A DNA stretch of 64,000 nucleotides from Halorussus marinus (GTDB lineage: Archaea > Halobacteriota > Halobacteria > Halobacteriales > Haladaptataceae). The stretch is taken from contig NZ_SBIV01000004.1 in NCBI RefSeq assembly GCF_004765795.1, positions 248,001 through 312,000 of the forward strand, given 5' to 3'. Shown here piece after piece: positions 8,643-17,239 of the stretch (its first letter is position 1; every line of letters begins with the position of its first letter). The translations under genes and the position numbers were made by a program. The notes under the pieces are model-generated. The model was not told the DNA's origin. It worked only from the letters and a program-made list of their open reading frames with translations, and made no database searches.

Positions 8643-9419
8643 TCACTCGATCACGTCGACGGGATCGCCGACGCGGAGCGTTCGTCCCCGGTCGGACTCG
8701 GGAACCCGGGCGATGAGCATCAGCGTGTAGTAGTGGTCGAACGCCTCCTCGTCGGCCCAGTCGGGGAACGTCTCCTCGCGTTTTTGGACGAATCGCTCGC
8801 GGAACTCGGAAAGCGGCTCGCCCGTGTCCGGGTCGCGCTCGGGGACGACACACCGACCGCAGGGCGTGACGCCCTCGAACCGAACGCCGCCGACCGCGAA
8901 CGCGGGCGCGTCCTCGCCGACGAATCGGTCCTCCCAGAACGCCGGGACGCCCGAAACCTCGACGTTGGCCCGGTGGCGTCGACGCGCGCTCTCGACGCTC
9001 ATTCCGTCGAACCACGAGGCGACGGTCTCCAGCGTGGCGGTGCTGACGACCGACGGACCCATCTCCCGGCGGTCGACGAACCCGAGCGTCCGATCCCGAC
9101 GGAGCGTCAGGTCGGCCTCGAAGGCGTCGCCGAACCAGTCTTCGGCGCGTTCGCGGTCGCGAGCGTCGTCGAGGTCGAACCGATTGGTCTCGTCGCCGGG
9201 GCTCGTGACCGTGAACTCGCCCGACTCGGGGTCGAAGTCCGTCCGTAGGTCGTGGACCCGGTCGGTTCGCTTGCCGTTGATCACGTCGCCGTCGGCGTCG
9301 AACAGCGCGAACTCCCGGTCGCGCGCGAGGGTACCGCTGTCGAGGATCGCTGTCGCGTCGACGTCGATTCCGTCGAGGCCCTTCACGGGGTAGACCGTGA
9401 GCCGTTCGAGCTCTGGCAT
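8643..9419 (-). CDS. MOSC domain-containing protein (molybdenum-cofactor-binding type)
   Basis: The 258-aa protein has an N-terminal MOSC_N beta-barrel (LTVYPVKGLDG near residue 6, then a basic/acidic strand pattern) followed by a MOSC domain with GVTPCGRCVVPERDPDTGE (about residue 198), whose Cys is the expected Mo-ligand position. Relatives are mARC-type amidoxime reductases and YcbX, and MOSC domains deliver or hold sulfurated molybdenum cofactor. No Moco biosynthesis gene is adjacent. The ATG at 9419 is the only reasonable start. Confidence 0.85.
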   Translation of the reverse strand: MPELERLTVYPVKGLDGIDVDATAILDSGTLARDREFALFDADGDVINGKRTDRVHDLRTDFDPESGEFTVTSPGDETNRFDLDDARDRERAEDWFGDAFEADLTLRRDRTLGFVDRREMGPSVVSTATLETVASWFDGMSVESARRRHRANVEVSGVPAFWEDRFVGEDAPAFAVGGVRFEGVTPCGRCVVPERDPDTGEPLSEFRERFVQKREETFPDWADEEAFDHYYTLMLIARVPESDRGRTLRVGDPVDVIE

Positions 9420-9552
9420 GGGTGCTGTTCTCCTAACGGCGCGCCACGTATTTCAGTCTACGTGTGGAGCCCGCCCGTCCCGGTGCGTGGGCCCGGGTCC
9501 GGCTCGACGCGCTGGCGGCGCACGTCGAGCGGTCGGGCTGGCTGTCGTCGGC

Positions 9553-10806
9553 TCACTCGTCGACTCGGAGCGGCGGCGACGCGCTGACGACGAACAGCGC
9601 GCCACTCCCGACAGCCGCCGCGAGCACGCTCATTCCCACGCCCACGACCTGCACGGACAGTTCGAATCCGAGTCGGGGCGTCGCGGCGCCGATGGCACCG
9701 CCCATCACGATGGGCGTGAGCGTCGAGGTCAGCCGCCCGGTCCCCTCGCCGAGGCTCACGAGGCCGCCCCGGAGGTCCGGGGGCGCCAGCGTGGTGATGA
9801 TACTCCGGTACAGCGAGAGCACGATCCCGAACCCGACGCCCATAACGACGACCCCGAGGAAGGCGATCGGAAGGCTCCCGGCGGCGAACACCACACAGAG
9901 CCCGCCGCCCATCGCGGCGTTCATCGCGACGAGCGGGTAGAGCCGGCTCTCGAAGCGCGCCGTGATGCGACCGGCCTGGGTCGCCGCCAAGGCGTAGCTC
10001 AGGCTCCCGACGGCCGCCAGGAGCCCCGCCTGGGCCGGAGAGCCGCCGAGGAGATCGACCACGAGGATCGAGTTGTAGGTGAGAAACCCGAGCCAGACGA
10101 CGTTTGGCGTGCCCCGCGCGAGGATCATCGCCCACGCGCGCCGCTGGGCGACGAGTTCCCGGAGGTCGGCGAGCTGACGCCGAACGGGCGCGTCGTCGGC
10201 GGTCGGGTCGACGTCGGGGTCGACCGGCTCCTCGAACCAGACGTAGACGACCGCGGCGATGGGGAACGCGATGGCATACAGCAAGAACGGGTACTGCCAC
10301 GCCACGCCGACCAACACGCCCGCGCCGAGCGGGAACACTGTCTGGGAGAGCCCCGAGCCCGTGAATCGGAGTCCCTGTGCGGTCGCCTCCTTCGTTCCCG
10401 CATAGAGGTCGCCGATGCTGGTGATGATGATCGGCGTGAGCGAGGCGAACCCGATGCCCTGGAGTAATCGGAGAAAGAGTGCGACCCGGAAGTCGGTGGT
10501 GAGCGCGATCGCGGTGCCGGCCGACCCGAACACGAGGAGTCCGAACAGGATCACCGGTCGTCGCCCGTACCGGTCGGCGATCACGCCGATGATCGGGATG
10601 ACGACGACGGCGGGCGCCGTGAACGCCGACATCAGCAGTCCGATGTTCGCCGGCGTCGCGCCGAACGGGCCGATGAGCGACCCGAGGACCGGCGAGAGCA
10701 GCGCCGTGCCGAGCGGCGGGAGCAGGTTCGCGACGAAGAGCAGTTGGAACGGTCGCTCGGTGAGGACTTCGGCGTCCGCTCCGAGGACCGACGAGAGGGA
10801 GGCCAC
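9553..10806 (-). CDS. MFS transporter
   Basis: The 417-aa protein has about 12 hydrophobic segments, the motif A loop GVIADRYGRRPVI between TM2 and TM3 (about residue 75), and LRLLQGIGF in TM4. This places it in the drug/sugar efflux-type major facilitator group. It starts at GTG 10806; no upstream in-frame ATG was found. It resembles the MFS gene at 59257 in motif order, suggesting paralogues. The 5' flank (10.8-11.5 kb) is non-coding by eye and then runs into insertion sequences. The substrate is unknown. Confidence 0.85.
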   Translation of the reverse strand: MASLSSVLGADAEVLTERPFQLLFVANLLPPLGTALLSPVLGSLIGPFGATPANIGLLMSAFTAPAVVVIPIIGVIADRYGRRPVILFGLLVFGSAGTAIALTTDFRVALFLRLLQGIGFASLTPIIITSIGDLYAGTKEATAQGLRFTGSGLSQTVFPLGAGVLVGVAWQYPFLLYAIAFPIAAVVYVWFEEPVDPDVDPTADDAPVRRQLADLRELVAQRRAWAMILARGTPNVVWLGFLTYNSILVVDLLGGSPAQAGLLAAVGSLSYALAATQAGRITARFESRLYPLVAMNAAMGGGLCVVFAAGSLPIAFLGVVVMGVGFGIVLSLYRSIITTLAPPDLRGGLVSLGEGTGRLTSTLTPIVMGGAIGAATPRLGFELSVQVVGVGMSVLAAAVGSGALFVVSASPPLRVDE

Positions 10807-11471
10807 AGGTAGTGGTTGCTGCGGTGGGGATTAAATATGGCTGTCCGTCTCTGCTGGGCTTTCAGGTTGGTAGGTAGTAACATTGTGTCCGCGGCGAGGC
10901 GAATGGCTCGCAGGTTCTGGGCGAGTACGATCGCGAGTGACCTACCAATTATACTGAGGCGGGCTACGCGCTATTGCTTTGATCGTTCCGCTGAAGGTCT
11001 GTCTGTGCATGGTTATCAACCCCAGAATCGGGGATGGGAATCATTTCCTCTTGAATCCCTGTCCCGTAATTGGTCTATCAGGTTTGCAATTCGCCCGTTA
11101 GAGCGATGTCCTTCTTGATCGGGTGGTCGCAGTGGTGAACCGTCCCATTCTGGGTCGTGAGGACGACTCATGCAGGTTCGATTCGTGTGTTGGTGATACG
11201 TGCGCGACGGCTCCGCAGCCTCGTTTGACTGTTCCGGCTGTGATGCCGTTCACTGTCTCCGATTCGTTGCCAAAAGGTTTGATTGTGGCTGTCGTGGTTG
11301 TCTGTTTGCCCGGAAAAATGTTGCCGTTTCGATTGATGACCAGTAATGTGTGAGTATCCGTGAGGATTGAGAGTGTTTGACCGAGTCGGACCGGGCGGCC
11401 GAAGAACTCCCGCTGATCGTTCAGATACACCGTCTAATAATTTACACCGAGAGCGACGCGTTTCTTCTGGG
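10807..11471. other. 665-bp stretch without a recognisable gene
   Basis: It lies between the MFS gene and the first IS end. Only short open frames are present (largest about 110 aa, minus strand 11098-11430) and none matches a family I recognise. A 9-bp inverted repeat (TTGGTAGGT at 10867-10875 and ACCTACCAA at 10940-10948) is the only clear structure. The base composition is lower in GC than the flanking gene. It may hold eroded mobile-element sequence, but I cannot show it. Confidence 0.4.
11464..11471. repeat. left 8-bp target-site duplication of the IS6-family element
   Basis: CTTCTGGG here is repeated exactly at 13628-13635, just outside the other end of the element. Eight bp is the size expected for IS6-family insertions. 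Confidence 0.75.
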
Positions 11472-12000
11472 CGCACTGTCTAGTTGAGCCAGTTTGAGGA
11501 ACGAGCAGGCCGTTGAGTTTCTTGATCAAGATGCTCGCAGACCTGCTCAAACGGAACGTAGAGACGGACTTAGAAGAAACTGGGGAGGATAAACGGACGG
11601 CGGCGCCCGTTAGGGCGTTCGCCGTCCGGCTTCACGAAACAGGCTGTTCGCTTCGGGAAACAACAGTAATTTGTCGGTCTTAGACGTTCAACGGTCTCAC
11701 GGAGCGGTCTGGAGGTGGGTGCATCTGCTGGCTGACAGCGGGTCGCGGTTGACGAGACCGCTGTCAAGATTAACGGTGAGTGGTCTTGGGTGTATGCTGC
11801 AATCGACATCGAGACAAAGGTACTGCTCGATGTCGCGTTGTTTGGGCGGCGTGGCACTGACCCAGCAGCTACGTCTGCATCAACTCACCGAGAAATACGA
11901 TCTCTCGGATGCAACGTTTCTCGTCGATGGTTACGTCTATCTGACTGCCGTCTTACGGTTAAGATTGATCAATCGGCTCGACTACACTGACCGAAACCAC

Positions 12001-12008
12001 GTCGAAAA
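12001..12008. repeat. left 8-bp target-site duplication of the IS4-family element
   Basis: GTCGAAAA at this position recurs at 13446-13453 on the other side of the IS4 element. The element is inserted in the IS6 transposase gene at the codons for VEN/K. Confidence 0.85.
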
Positions 12009-12060
12009 CTGTGCCGTTTCGAGTAGTTAAATCCGGCGCGAGCGCGTCATATTCGGTTTG

Positions 12061-13230
12061 ATGGGAACACAGATTGACTCACCGATCGACAGTTCATCTC
12101 CATCATCCGTCGGGGCTGAGTTCTACTCGCTGCTCGACGCAGTCGACAGCGAGTCTATAGCCGATGATTTCGAGATCGGCACCTACACCGCCAAACACGA
12201 CTTTGTCAACCATCTCAAAGTCGCCGTCTTCGAGGGTGTACACCCATCCGACTCGCTCGACGAGCTCGCTGAGAGAACGGACACGCACGATGAGTTAGAG
12301 TACATGGCTGGCTCGACCTTCTCTCGACTGACGAACGACCGCGACTACCGCGCGGTCGTTCGTCTCTTCTTCGAGCTACTCCACTCACCTCAGCTCTACC
12401 ACCAACGTGGTGTCCAACGCAAACAACTCGACTGGCTAGAGCGAGCTGTTGTGGCGACTGATTCCACGAATCTCACCCTTACCCGGTCGGTCGCAGTCCC
12501 TAGCGAGAGCCGTGCTACCGAGATTTTGCACGTGATAGAACCAGGTGAGAAGGGCCTTCATTTCAATCTTGCCGCACGCGTTGACGGCAACGCCAAGCAT
12601 CCGCTTGGCGTGACGCTCACGCCAGGCGTGATGCGGGAACCGACTCAGTTCGACCATCTCCAGAGCGATGTCGAGGTCTTTGCAGACCTCGACTCGCCGA
12701 TTCACGTGTTCGATCGTGGCTATCTCGATTACGAGCGATTCTGCTCACTCAAGAAGCAAAACAAGGACTTCATTTGTCCGCTCCAGACAGACGCGCGCGT
12801 CGACGTCCTGGAACACGTCCAGGACGTCGAGATTACCGACGAACAGGGGACACGACACCTCCGCGATGAACGAATCGAGCTCGCTGAGACCAACGAAGAA
12901 TTCCGCCGCATCGTCTTCGAAGACGTCGATAGCGAAGAACTCGCGTACCTGACGACGTTGTCGTCAGGATACGCTCCCGTAGAGGTGATCAGCATCTACA
13001 CGCTTCGAACCATGGTCGAAATCCTCTTTCGAGAACTGAAACAGTACACGAATATTGAGAATTTCCACTCACAGTCGCTGAATGGCGTCTTATTCAAGAT
13101 ATTCTGTACGTTGATTGGGTATGTGCTTGTCGAGTGGTTCCGGCAACGCCACCCCCTGCAGGGTGGCGTGCCGGGAACGATTCGCACAATCCGAACGCGG
13201 TGGAACACGTCGCTGCGAACCTATGGCTGA
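12061..13230 (+). CDS. IS4-family transposase (ISH8-like)
   Basis: The protein is 389 aa from ATG 12061; a TTG three bases earlier is an unlikely alternative. DDE catalytic residues are visible: Asp in VVATDSTNLTL (about residue 137), Asp in HVFDRGYLDY (about 219), and Glu in the IS4 signature region TLRTMVEILFRELKQYT (Y-x2-R-x6-E-x2-K spacing, about 328-340). The frame is intact and ends TRWNTSLRTYG, typical for haloarchaeal members. It catalyses cut-and-paste transposition of the surrounding element using the terminal repeats. Nothing in the sequence shows that it is inactive. Confidence 0.93.
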   Translation: MGTQIDSPIDSSSPSSVGAEFYSLLDAVDSESIADDFEIGTYTAKHDFVNHLKVAVFEGVHPSDSLDELAERTDTHDELEYMAGSTFSRLTNDRDYRAVVRLFFELLHSPQLYHQRGVQRKQLDWLERAVVATDSTNLTLTRSVAVPSESRATEILHVIEPGEKGLHFNLAARVDGNAKHPLGVTLTPGVMREPTQFDHLQSDVEVFADLDSPIHVFDRGYLDYERFCSLKKQNKDFICPLQTDARVDVLEHVQDVEITDEQGTRHLRDERIELAETNEEFRRIVFEDVDSEELAYLTTLSSGYAPVEVISIYTLRTMVEILFRELKQYTNIENFHSQSLNGVLFKIFCTLIGYVLVEWFRQRHPLQGGVPGTIRTIRTRWNTSLRTYG

Positions 13231-13253
13231 ATACGTCTCGCGGCGATTGGAGC

Positions 13254-13273
13254 GCCGCCGCTCCAGCGGCGGC
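13254..13273 (+). terminator. hairpin after the transposase stop
   Basis: GCCGCCGC (13254-13261) pairs perfectly with GCGGCGGC (13266-13273) around a 4-nt loop, 23 nt after the transposase stop. It could end or protect the transposase transcript. There is no clear T-run after it, so this is only a candidate. Confidence 0.35.
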
Positions 13274-13445
13274 ACTCCTCAGTCGGTTAGTTTCTCGTCA
13301 ACATCCGGGAGCTGATCCGAGATGGACGCCCTCTCTCCAGGTTGTTCTTCCTGAGAATGTTGTGCTGCTCGAGCACAGATACGGTCGTCGACTCGAATCT
13401 ATTGCGTCGCTTGCTCGGTGACTTTATCAACTCGAAATGGGACAG

Positions 13446-13453
13446 GTCGAAAA
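13446..13453. repeat. right 8-bp target-site duplication of the IS4-family element
   Basis: GTCGAAAA is identical to 12001-12008. From here the reading of the IS6 transposase resumes as KWFHTP. Confidence 0.85.
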
Positions 13454-13627
13454 GTGGTTTCACACCCCCAAGATGCGGATCGACCGCTTCCACAACTCAG
13501 GGGTGGGCAGTCAGGCGAGCGTCCGCGAGTAGCTTGAACAGTTTGTGCATTACTATAATCGGCAGCGACCGCACCAAGTACTCGACGGAAGGACACTAAC
13601 TGAGGAGGTGCTGAACTAGGCAGTGAG

Positions 13628-13635
13628 CTTCTGGG
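13628..13635. repeat. right 8-bp target-site duplication of the IS6-family element
   Basis: CTTCTGGG is identical to 11464-11471. It lies about 50 bp upstream of the first gene of the glycan locus, so the older insertion marks the left border of that locus. Confidence 0.75.
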
Positions 13636-13687
13636 TAATTAGAATCCAAAAGTACTTATTCATACAGCAGTAGATGACAAGTAATCA

Positions 13688-14647
13688 ATGGCAATCGTTC
13701 CTTCCCCTCGCTCCATCTCACGCTTCGTACTTGACGTTACGGATAGGGTCCAAACGGACGGAAAATCAGGATTAACATGGGCGGGACTTCGAGCGTATCA
13801 GCGACTCTGCGTCGACAATTTTCCAGAGCTATTTGACTATCCATGGACAAATGCTTTTAAACGTGATTGGGATGTCCTTATTCTTCTTGACGCTTGTCGA
13901 CTTGACTTACTCCAAGACGTCGAAACCCAGTACGACTTCCTAAAAAATGCACAGCAAGATTCAGTGTATTCACCAAGTGGACTCTCGCATGGATGGATGG
14001 AAGCTACGATAACGGAAGATGTTATTAATACTATAATAAAATCCACGTATATTACTGGAAACCCTCACACAGAATTTGTTGAGATGACAAACCAGTTTGC
14101 TCAACTTGACGAAGCATGGCGTAATGACTGGGACGATAGTTTAGGAACAATTCCAGCGAGACCACTCACTAACCGTGCTATTTGGTATTGGCGGAACACG
14201 GATACTGACCGGATGATCGTCCACTATATGCAACCACACTTCCCCTCTATTCCGTGTATTGAGATAGGTTCTGAGTTGAGTATAGATAAAATTGGATCTG
14301 AATGGAAAAATAGCGTTTGGGATAGACTGCGAAAAAATGAACTCACTTATGAGCGGGTCTGGGACGCATATAAACAAAACTTAGAATATGTTCTCGATGA
14401 CGTCCAACTCCTCCTTGAAAATATTGACGCTCAACAAGTAGTAATCAGTGCAGACCACGGTAACGCTATCGGAGAATACGGTTTCTACGGCCATGGGAAG
14501 ATACCACTCACCTGCGTTAGAGAAGTTCCATGGTACGAAGTATCTGCCACAGATGATAGAACACACGAACCCCCGAAACCAAATCGGAACCCTGAGGATA
14601 GTGTCGGAACTAAATCTAAGCTACGCTCACTAGGTTACCTTGAATAA
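13688..14647 (+). CDS. alkaline-phosphatase/sulfatase-superfamily enzyme in the glycan locus
   Basis: The 319-aa protein has DWDVLILLDACRLD near residue 58, the N-terminal metal-binding strand of the superfamily, and QQVVISADHGNAIGEYG near residue 254, the C-terminal metal site (Asp-His). It ends with a family-like KLRSLGYLE tail. Such proteins in archaeal surface-glycan clusters may add, remove or transfer phosphate or sulfate groups. No standard C-x-P-S-R sulfatase motif is visible. A TATA-like TACTTATTCAT (about 13651-13661) lies about 30 nt before the ATG. The gene is AT-rich like its downstream neighbour, which starts 5 bp after its stop. Transfer from another lineage is likely. Confidence 0.75.
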   Translation: MAIVPSPRSISRFVLDVTDRVQTDGKSGLTWAGLRAYQRLCVDNFPELFDYPWTNAFKRDWDVLILLDACRLDLLQDVETQYDFLKNAQQDSVYSPSGLSHGWMEATITEDVINTIIKSTYITGNPHTEFVEMTNQFAQLDEAWRNDWDDSLGTIPARPLTNRAIWYWRNTDTDRMIVHYMQPHFPSIPCIEIGSELSIDKIGSEWKNSVWDRLRKNELTYERVWDAYKQNLEYVLDDVQLLLENIDAQQVVISADHGNAIGEYGFYGHGKIPLTCVREVPWYEVSATDDRTHEPPKPNRNPEDSVGTKSKLRSLGYLE

Positions 14648-14652
14648 CCACC

Positions 14653-15777
14653 ATGAAATTGTCAGTTCTCCACTTAACTAATAATCTAAAAAGTGGAGCA
14701 ATTCCACACACTATTATTGAGCTCTCCCCACACCTCTCAAAAGAGTTCAACATATTTGCGGGCGGGCTTCTGGCAGGAAGTGATGCCCGAGTTAACGAAG
14801 AAGTAATTAATGAGTTAGAAGAGGTAGGAGTGACCCCACTACGATTCCAGTTTGACGTAAAACCGTTCTACAAGGCCATTCGTGAATTATATAATTCATT
14901 AGAATGTATAGATATATTACATACACATCTCGTCCGATCCGGCATCTTTGGGCGTGTTCTTGGCAATATCGCCGGTACACCCTGTATAGTTTCAACTGAA
15001 CAGTCTGTGCATACGGCTGACCAATACAATAAGAAACAGCGCTTTCTAAACAGTGTAACACTTCCACTCGCAGATTATGTAGTACCCATCTCATCAGCAG
15101 TAGAGAAATCGTTTAATTGGTGGGTGAAGTCAACGATACCTTCAAATCGTCGGAGAATTATTCACAATCCAGTTGATGGTAAAAAGATTCAATCATATCG
15201 TGAGGGGTCGATTGCTAGTCCAATTAGACCATTCATTTCGCAATCTTCACCGATTGTAGGTAGCGTAGGCAGACTTGCACCGGTAAAGAACCACGAACTT
15301 CTTCTGGACGCTGTTGCACCACTTACTGACCAGTATCCTGACCTTGGAGTCGTACTCGTCGGGGATGGTCCTCTTGAAGCAACTCTTCGTGAACAGGTGC
15401 AGCAGTTGGGTATAGAAGATTCGGTGCTATTTACGGGCCGAATCGAACGGAGTATGGTTTACACTCTCCTACACGAATTCGACGTGTTCGGAATGCCATC
15501 ACTCCACGAAGGACAGGGGATCGCGCTCTGTGAGGCGATGTGCGCTGGGACACCGATTGTAGCGTCAGATATCCCAGTATTTCGTGACATTCTCGGTGAC
15601 TCGGGACGACTCGTTGACTTCCATGCCGAAGACTGGTCGTCCGAACTTCGTCAAGCAATTTCGGAGAACGACGTAAGAGAGGATCTTCAAGTTCGCGCAC
15701 AAGAGAAATTTTCCCCGCAAAAGACAGCCGCCTTATATGAAGAAATATATAAAAACTCATTGAGGAACAGTGACTGA
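14653..15777 (+). CDS. GT4-family glycosyltransferase
   Basis: The 374-aa GT-B enzyme has an N-terminal Rossmann half (LHLTNNLKSGAIPHT, then DILHTHLVRSG near 92) and a C-terminal Glycos_transf_1 half with VGSVGRLAPVKNHELL (about 201), GDGPLEATL (about 238), and the E-x7-E donor-site motif in PSLHEGQGIALCEAM (about 280). It would transfer a sugar from a nucleotide donor to a lipid-linked oligosaccharide in the cytoplasm. It follows the sulfatase-like gene by 5 bp on the same strand, so they are probably one operon. Donor and acceptor are unknown. Confidence 0.9.
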   Translation: MKLSVLHLTNNLKSGAIPHTIIELSPHLSKEFNIFAGGLLAGSDARVNEEVINELEEVGVTPLRFQFDVKPFYKAIRELYNSLECIDILHTHLVRSGIFGRVLGNIAGTPCIVSTEQSVHTADQYNKKQRFLNSVTLPLADYVVPISSAVEKSFNWWVKSTIPSNRRRIIHNPVDGKKIQSYREGSIASPIRPFISQSSPIVGSVGRLAPVKNHELLLDAVAPLTDQYPDLGVVLVGDGPLEATLREQVQQLGIEDSVLFTGRIERSMVYTLLHEFDVFGMPSLHEGQGIALCEAMCAGTPIVASDIPVFRDILGDSGRLVDFHAEDWSSELRQAISENDVREDLQVRAQEKFSPQKTAALYEEIYKNSLRNSD

Positions 15778-15787
15778 GGGGTTGTGA

Positions 15788-17239
15788 TTAACTTGAAATA
15801 ATATCTCGCAAGGATCTAATTATTAATGTGATCTCGTCTCTAGAAACACCACCGATACCATATAGTATTATAAAGTAAAGTACAGCCGATGAGAGAATGG
15901 TGAACCAAATATTCTCGATCCACAACTGTCTGGCCAGGATATACATGAGGATGGCCGCGGTTCCAATCTTATTGACACCGGGAAAATGACTGTGAATTCC
16001 TAATTTCGAGCGAGACCATAATAGGATCACTGACAATACTAGCAGATATGAAACAACCGTCGTGATTACTGCTCCGAATAAGCCGAGTATCGGGATGAGG
16101 ATAGCATTCAGGATGACGTTAATTACTGCGCCAGAGAACCGAATAGAGGCTATCCTCTTCGGGGATTCTGCCGCAAAAAACAAACTACTATAAAGACGAA
16201 TCAGACTCCAAAGTGCTATGCCTATCCCGAGAGCAGGCAAAAGGTTCGCTGCCTGGACTGCGATTGACTCAGGTGCGATTAATCTTAGCAGAGACTCTCC
16301 TACAAGGAGGAATCCCAAGATTGAGGGGACACAAAGCGTTAGAAAATACCGCACGCCAGAGTTGAGGTATTGAATCGCCCTCTGACTTTCTCCGTCTTCC
16401 CAGAGGTTACTAAATTCGGGGAAAAATGAATTATTCAGCGGGAGTGCGAACAGGAGTATGAGGTTAGAAACTTTGTATGCAGTAGTGTAAACACCAACTG
16501 CGGTCGGCCCAAGGAAATAGCCAATGAGAAGTCGATCTGCACGGCTTAGAAATCCGCTCGAAACCTGACTAATCATAAATAGTGCTGAGTAATCAAATAT
16601 ACCTGGAATAGTTTGGAATTTAGGTACAGTGATTCCGATTCTCCGAATGACATCCGCCTGTAAAATAAGGAAAAAACAAATTTCTATGCCAATGATAGCA
16701 GTAACGACATCAGATAAGGATCCTGACATTATTACAACAATATAACTCACCATGCCTATCGTCACATACGTTTTCAAACCGTCTATGATCGAATAGAGTT
16801 TCAAAAACCTAGACGACTTGTAATAGTTTTTGACTATTCTGTTTAGGATACTAAGTGGCACAAGAACTGAACCCATCTGATACATTGCAGTATACTCTGT
16901 GTCTCCTAACGTCAGAGTTGAGATCTGACTTGAGTAAAAATAAAGAATCGCAGATATAGCGAACCCTATTAATGCAACAAAAGCTAATACGTCAAAATAT
17001 ATAATACATTTTTCTTTTTTATCTGTGCATCGCTGGAAATATCTGATGAGACCAGCATGGAGCCCTAGCCCAAATATTCCTGCAAATAAATTTGTGACGA
17101 CAAGGAGCTGAGCGTAGGCTCCATAGGCGCTGGTACCGAGATAAAATGTGATAATGGGTATGAAGAAAATACCACGTCCTTTTTGTGCTATCTTAACAAC
17201 TGTAGAAACAATAACATCTGATATTATCTTATCTTTCAT
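15788..17239 (-). CDS. Wzx-like lipid-linked oligosaccharide flippase (MOP/polysaccharide transporter family)
   Basis: The 483-aa protein has about 12-14 predicted membrane helices. The start resembles the family (KIAQKGRGIFFIPIITFYLG) and a mid-region SGFLSRADRLLIGYFLGPTA (about residue 225) is typical of polysaccharide exporters. It would move a lipid-linked glycan from the inner to the outer face of the membrane, the role proposed for AglR-type proteins in Haloferax. Its ATG at 17239 lies inside the 3' end of the polymerase gene (11-bp overlap), so the two are coupled. The codon use is AT-rich like the rest of this island. Confidence 0.85.
   Translation of the reverse strand: MKDKIISDVIVSTVVKIAQKGRGIFFIPIITFYLGTSAYGAYAQLLVVTNLFAGIFGLGLHAGLIRYFQRCTDKKEKCIIYFDVLAFVALIGFAISAILYFYSSQISTLTLGDTEYTAMYQMGSVLVPLSILNRIVKNYYKSSRFLKLYSIIDGLKTYVTIGMVSYIVVIMSGSLSDVVTAIIGIEICFFLILQADVIRRIGITVPKFQTIPGIFDYSALFMISQVSSGFLSRADRLLIGYFLGPTAVGVYTTAYKVSNLILLFALPLNNSFFPEFSNLWEDGESQRAIQYLNSGVRYFLTLCVPSILGFLLVGESLLRLIAPESIAVQAANLLPALGIGIALWSLIRLYSSLFFAAESPKRIASIRFSGAVINVILNAILIPILGLFGAVITTVVSYLLVLSVILLWSRSKLGIHSHFPGVNKIGTAAILMYILARQLWIENIWFTILSSAVLYFIILYGIGGVSRDEITLIIRSLRDIISS

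Larger units (their letters stand above)
12009..13445 (+). mobile_element. complete IS4-family (ISH8-like) insertion sequence, 1437 bp
   Basis: The left end reads CTGTGCCGTTTCGAGTAGTT (12009-12028); the reverse complement of the right end, ending at 13445, reads CTGTCCCATTTCGAGTTGAT. These are imperfect terminal inverted repeats of about 23 bp, differing at only a few positions. They are bounded by the direct repeat GTCGAAAA. One open transposase gene fills most of the element, leaving about 215 bp after its stop. This looks like the youngest insertion in the window and may still be active. Confidence 0.9.
11531..13619 (+). pseudogene. IS6-family transposase, broken (frameshifts, in-frame stop, split by IS4 insertion)
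   Basis: Translated piecewise, the expected protein is recognisable. ATG 11531 opens MLADLLKRNVETDLEE; after a frameshift near 11675 comes LDVQRSHGAVWRWVHLLADS; then in another frame VDETAVKINGEWSWVYAA and LFGRRGTDPAA; then LTEKYDLSDATFLVDGY up to YTDRNHVEN, where the IS4 element enters. On the far side the gene resumes with KWFHTPKMRIDRFHN (from about 13449), a TAG at 13530-13532 in place of a likely Trp codon, then LEQFVHYYNRQRPHQ and EEVLN-stop at 13619. A few codons between the ADSG and VDET parts are missing. Confidence 0.85.
11472..13627 (+). mobile_element. decayed IS6-family (ISH14/ISH15-like) element, interrupted by an IS4-family element
   Basis: The left end CGCACTGTCTAGTTGAGCC (11472-11490) is matched by the inverted right end near 13609-13627 (reverse complement CTCACTGCCTAGTTCAGCA), and both ends are flanked by the direct repeat CTTCTGGG. 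Without the inserted IS4 element and its duplicated 8 bp, the element is about 711 bp, a little shorter than the usual roughly 0.75-0.8 kb, which fits the small internal deletion seen in its transposase. The gene is broken by frameshifts, one stop and the insertion, so the element cannot move by itself. Confidence 0.85.

Noticed and set aside
11098-11430. 110-aa open frame on the minus strand before the IS scar
   Set aside because: No family recognised, no start or Shine-Dalgarno signal, and the region is non-coding in feel. Kept only as part of the unassigned stretch.
13139-13170. Inverted repeat CGCCACCC/GGGTGGCG near the end of the IS4 transposase as a regulatory hairpin
   Set aside because: It lies inside the coding sequence, and its codons are normal for the family (HPLQGGVP).
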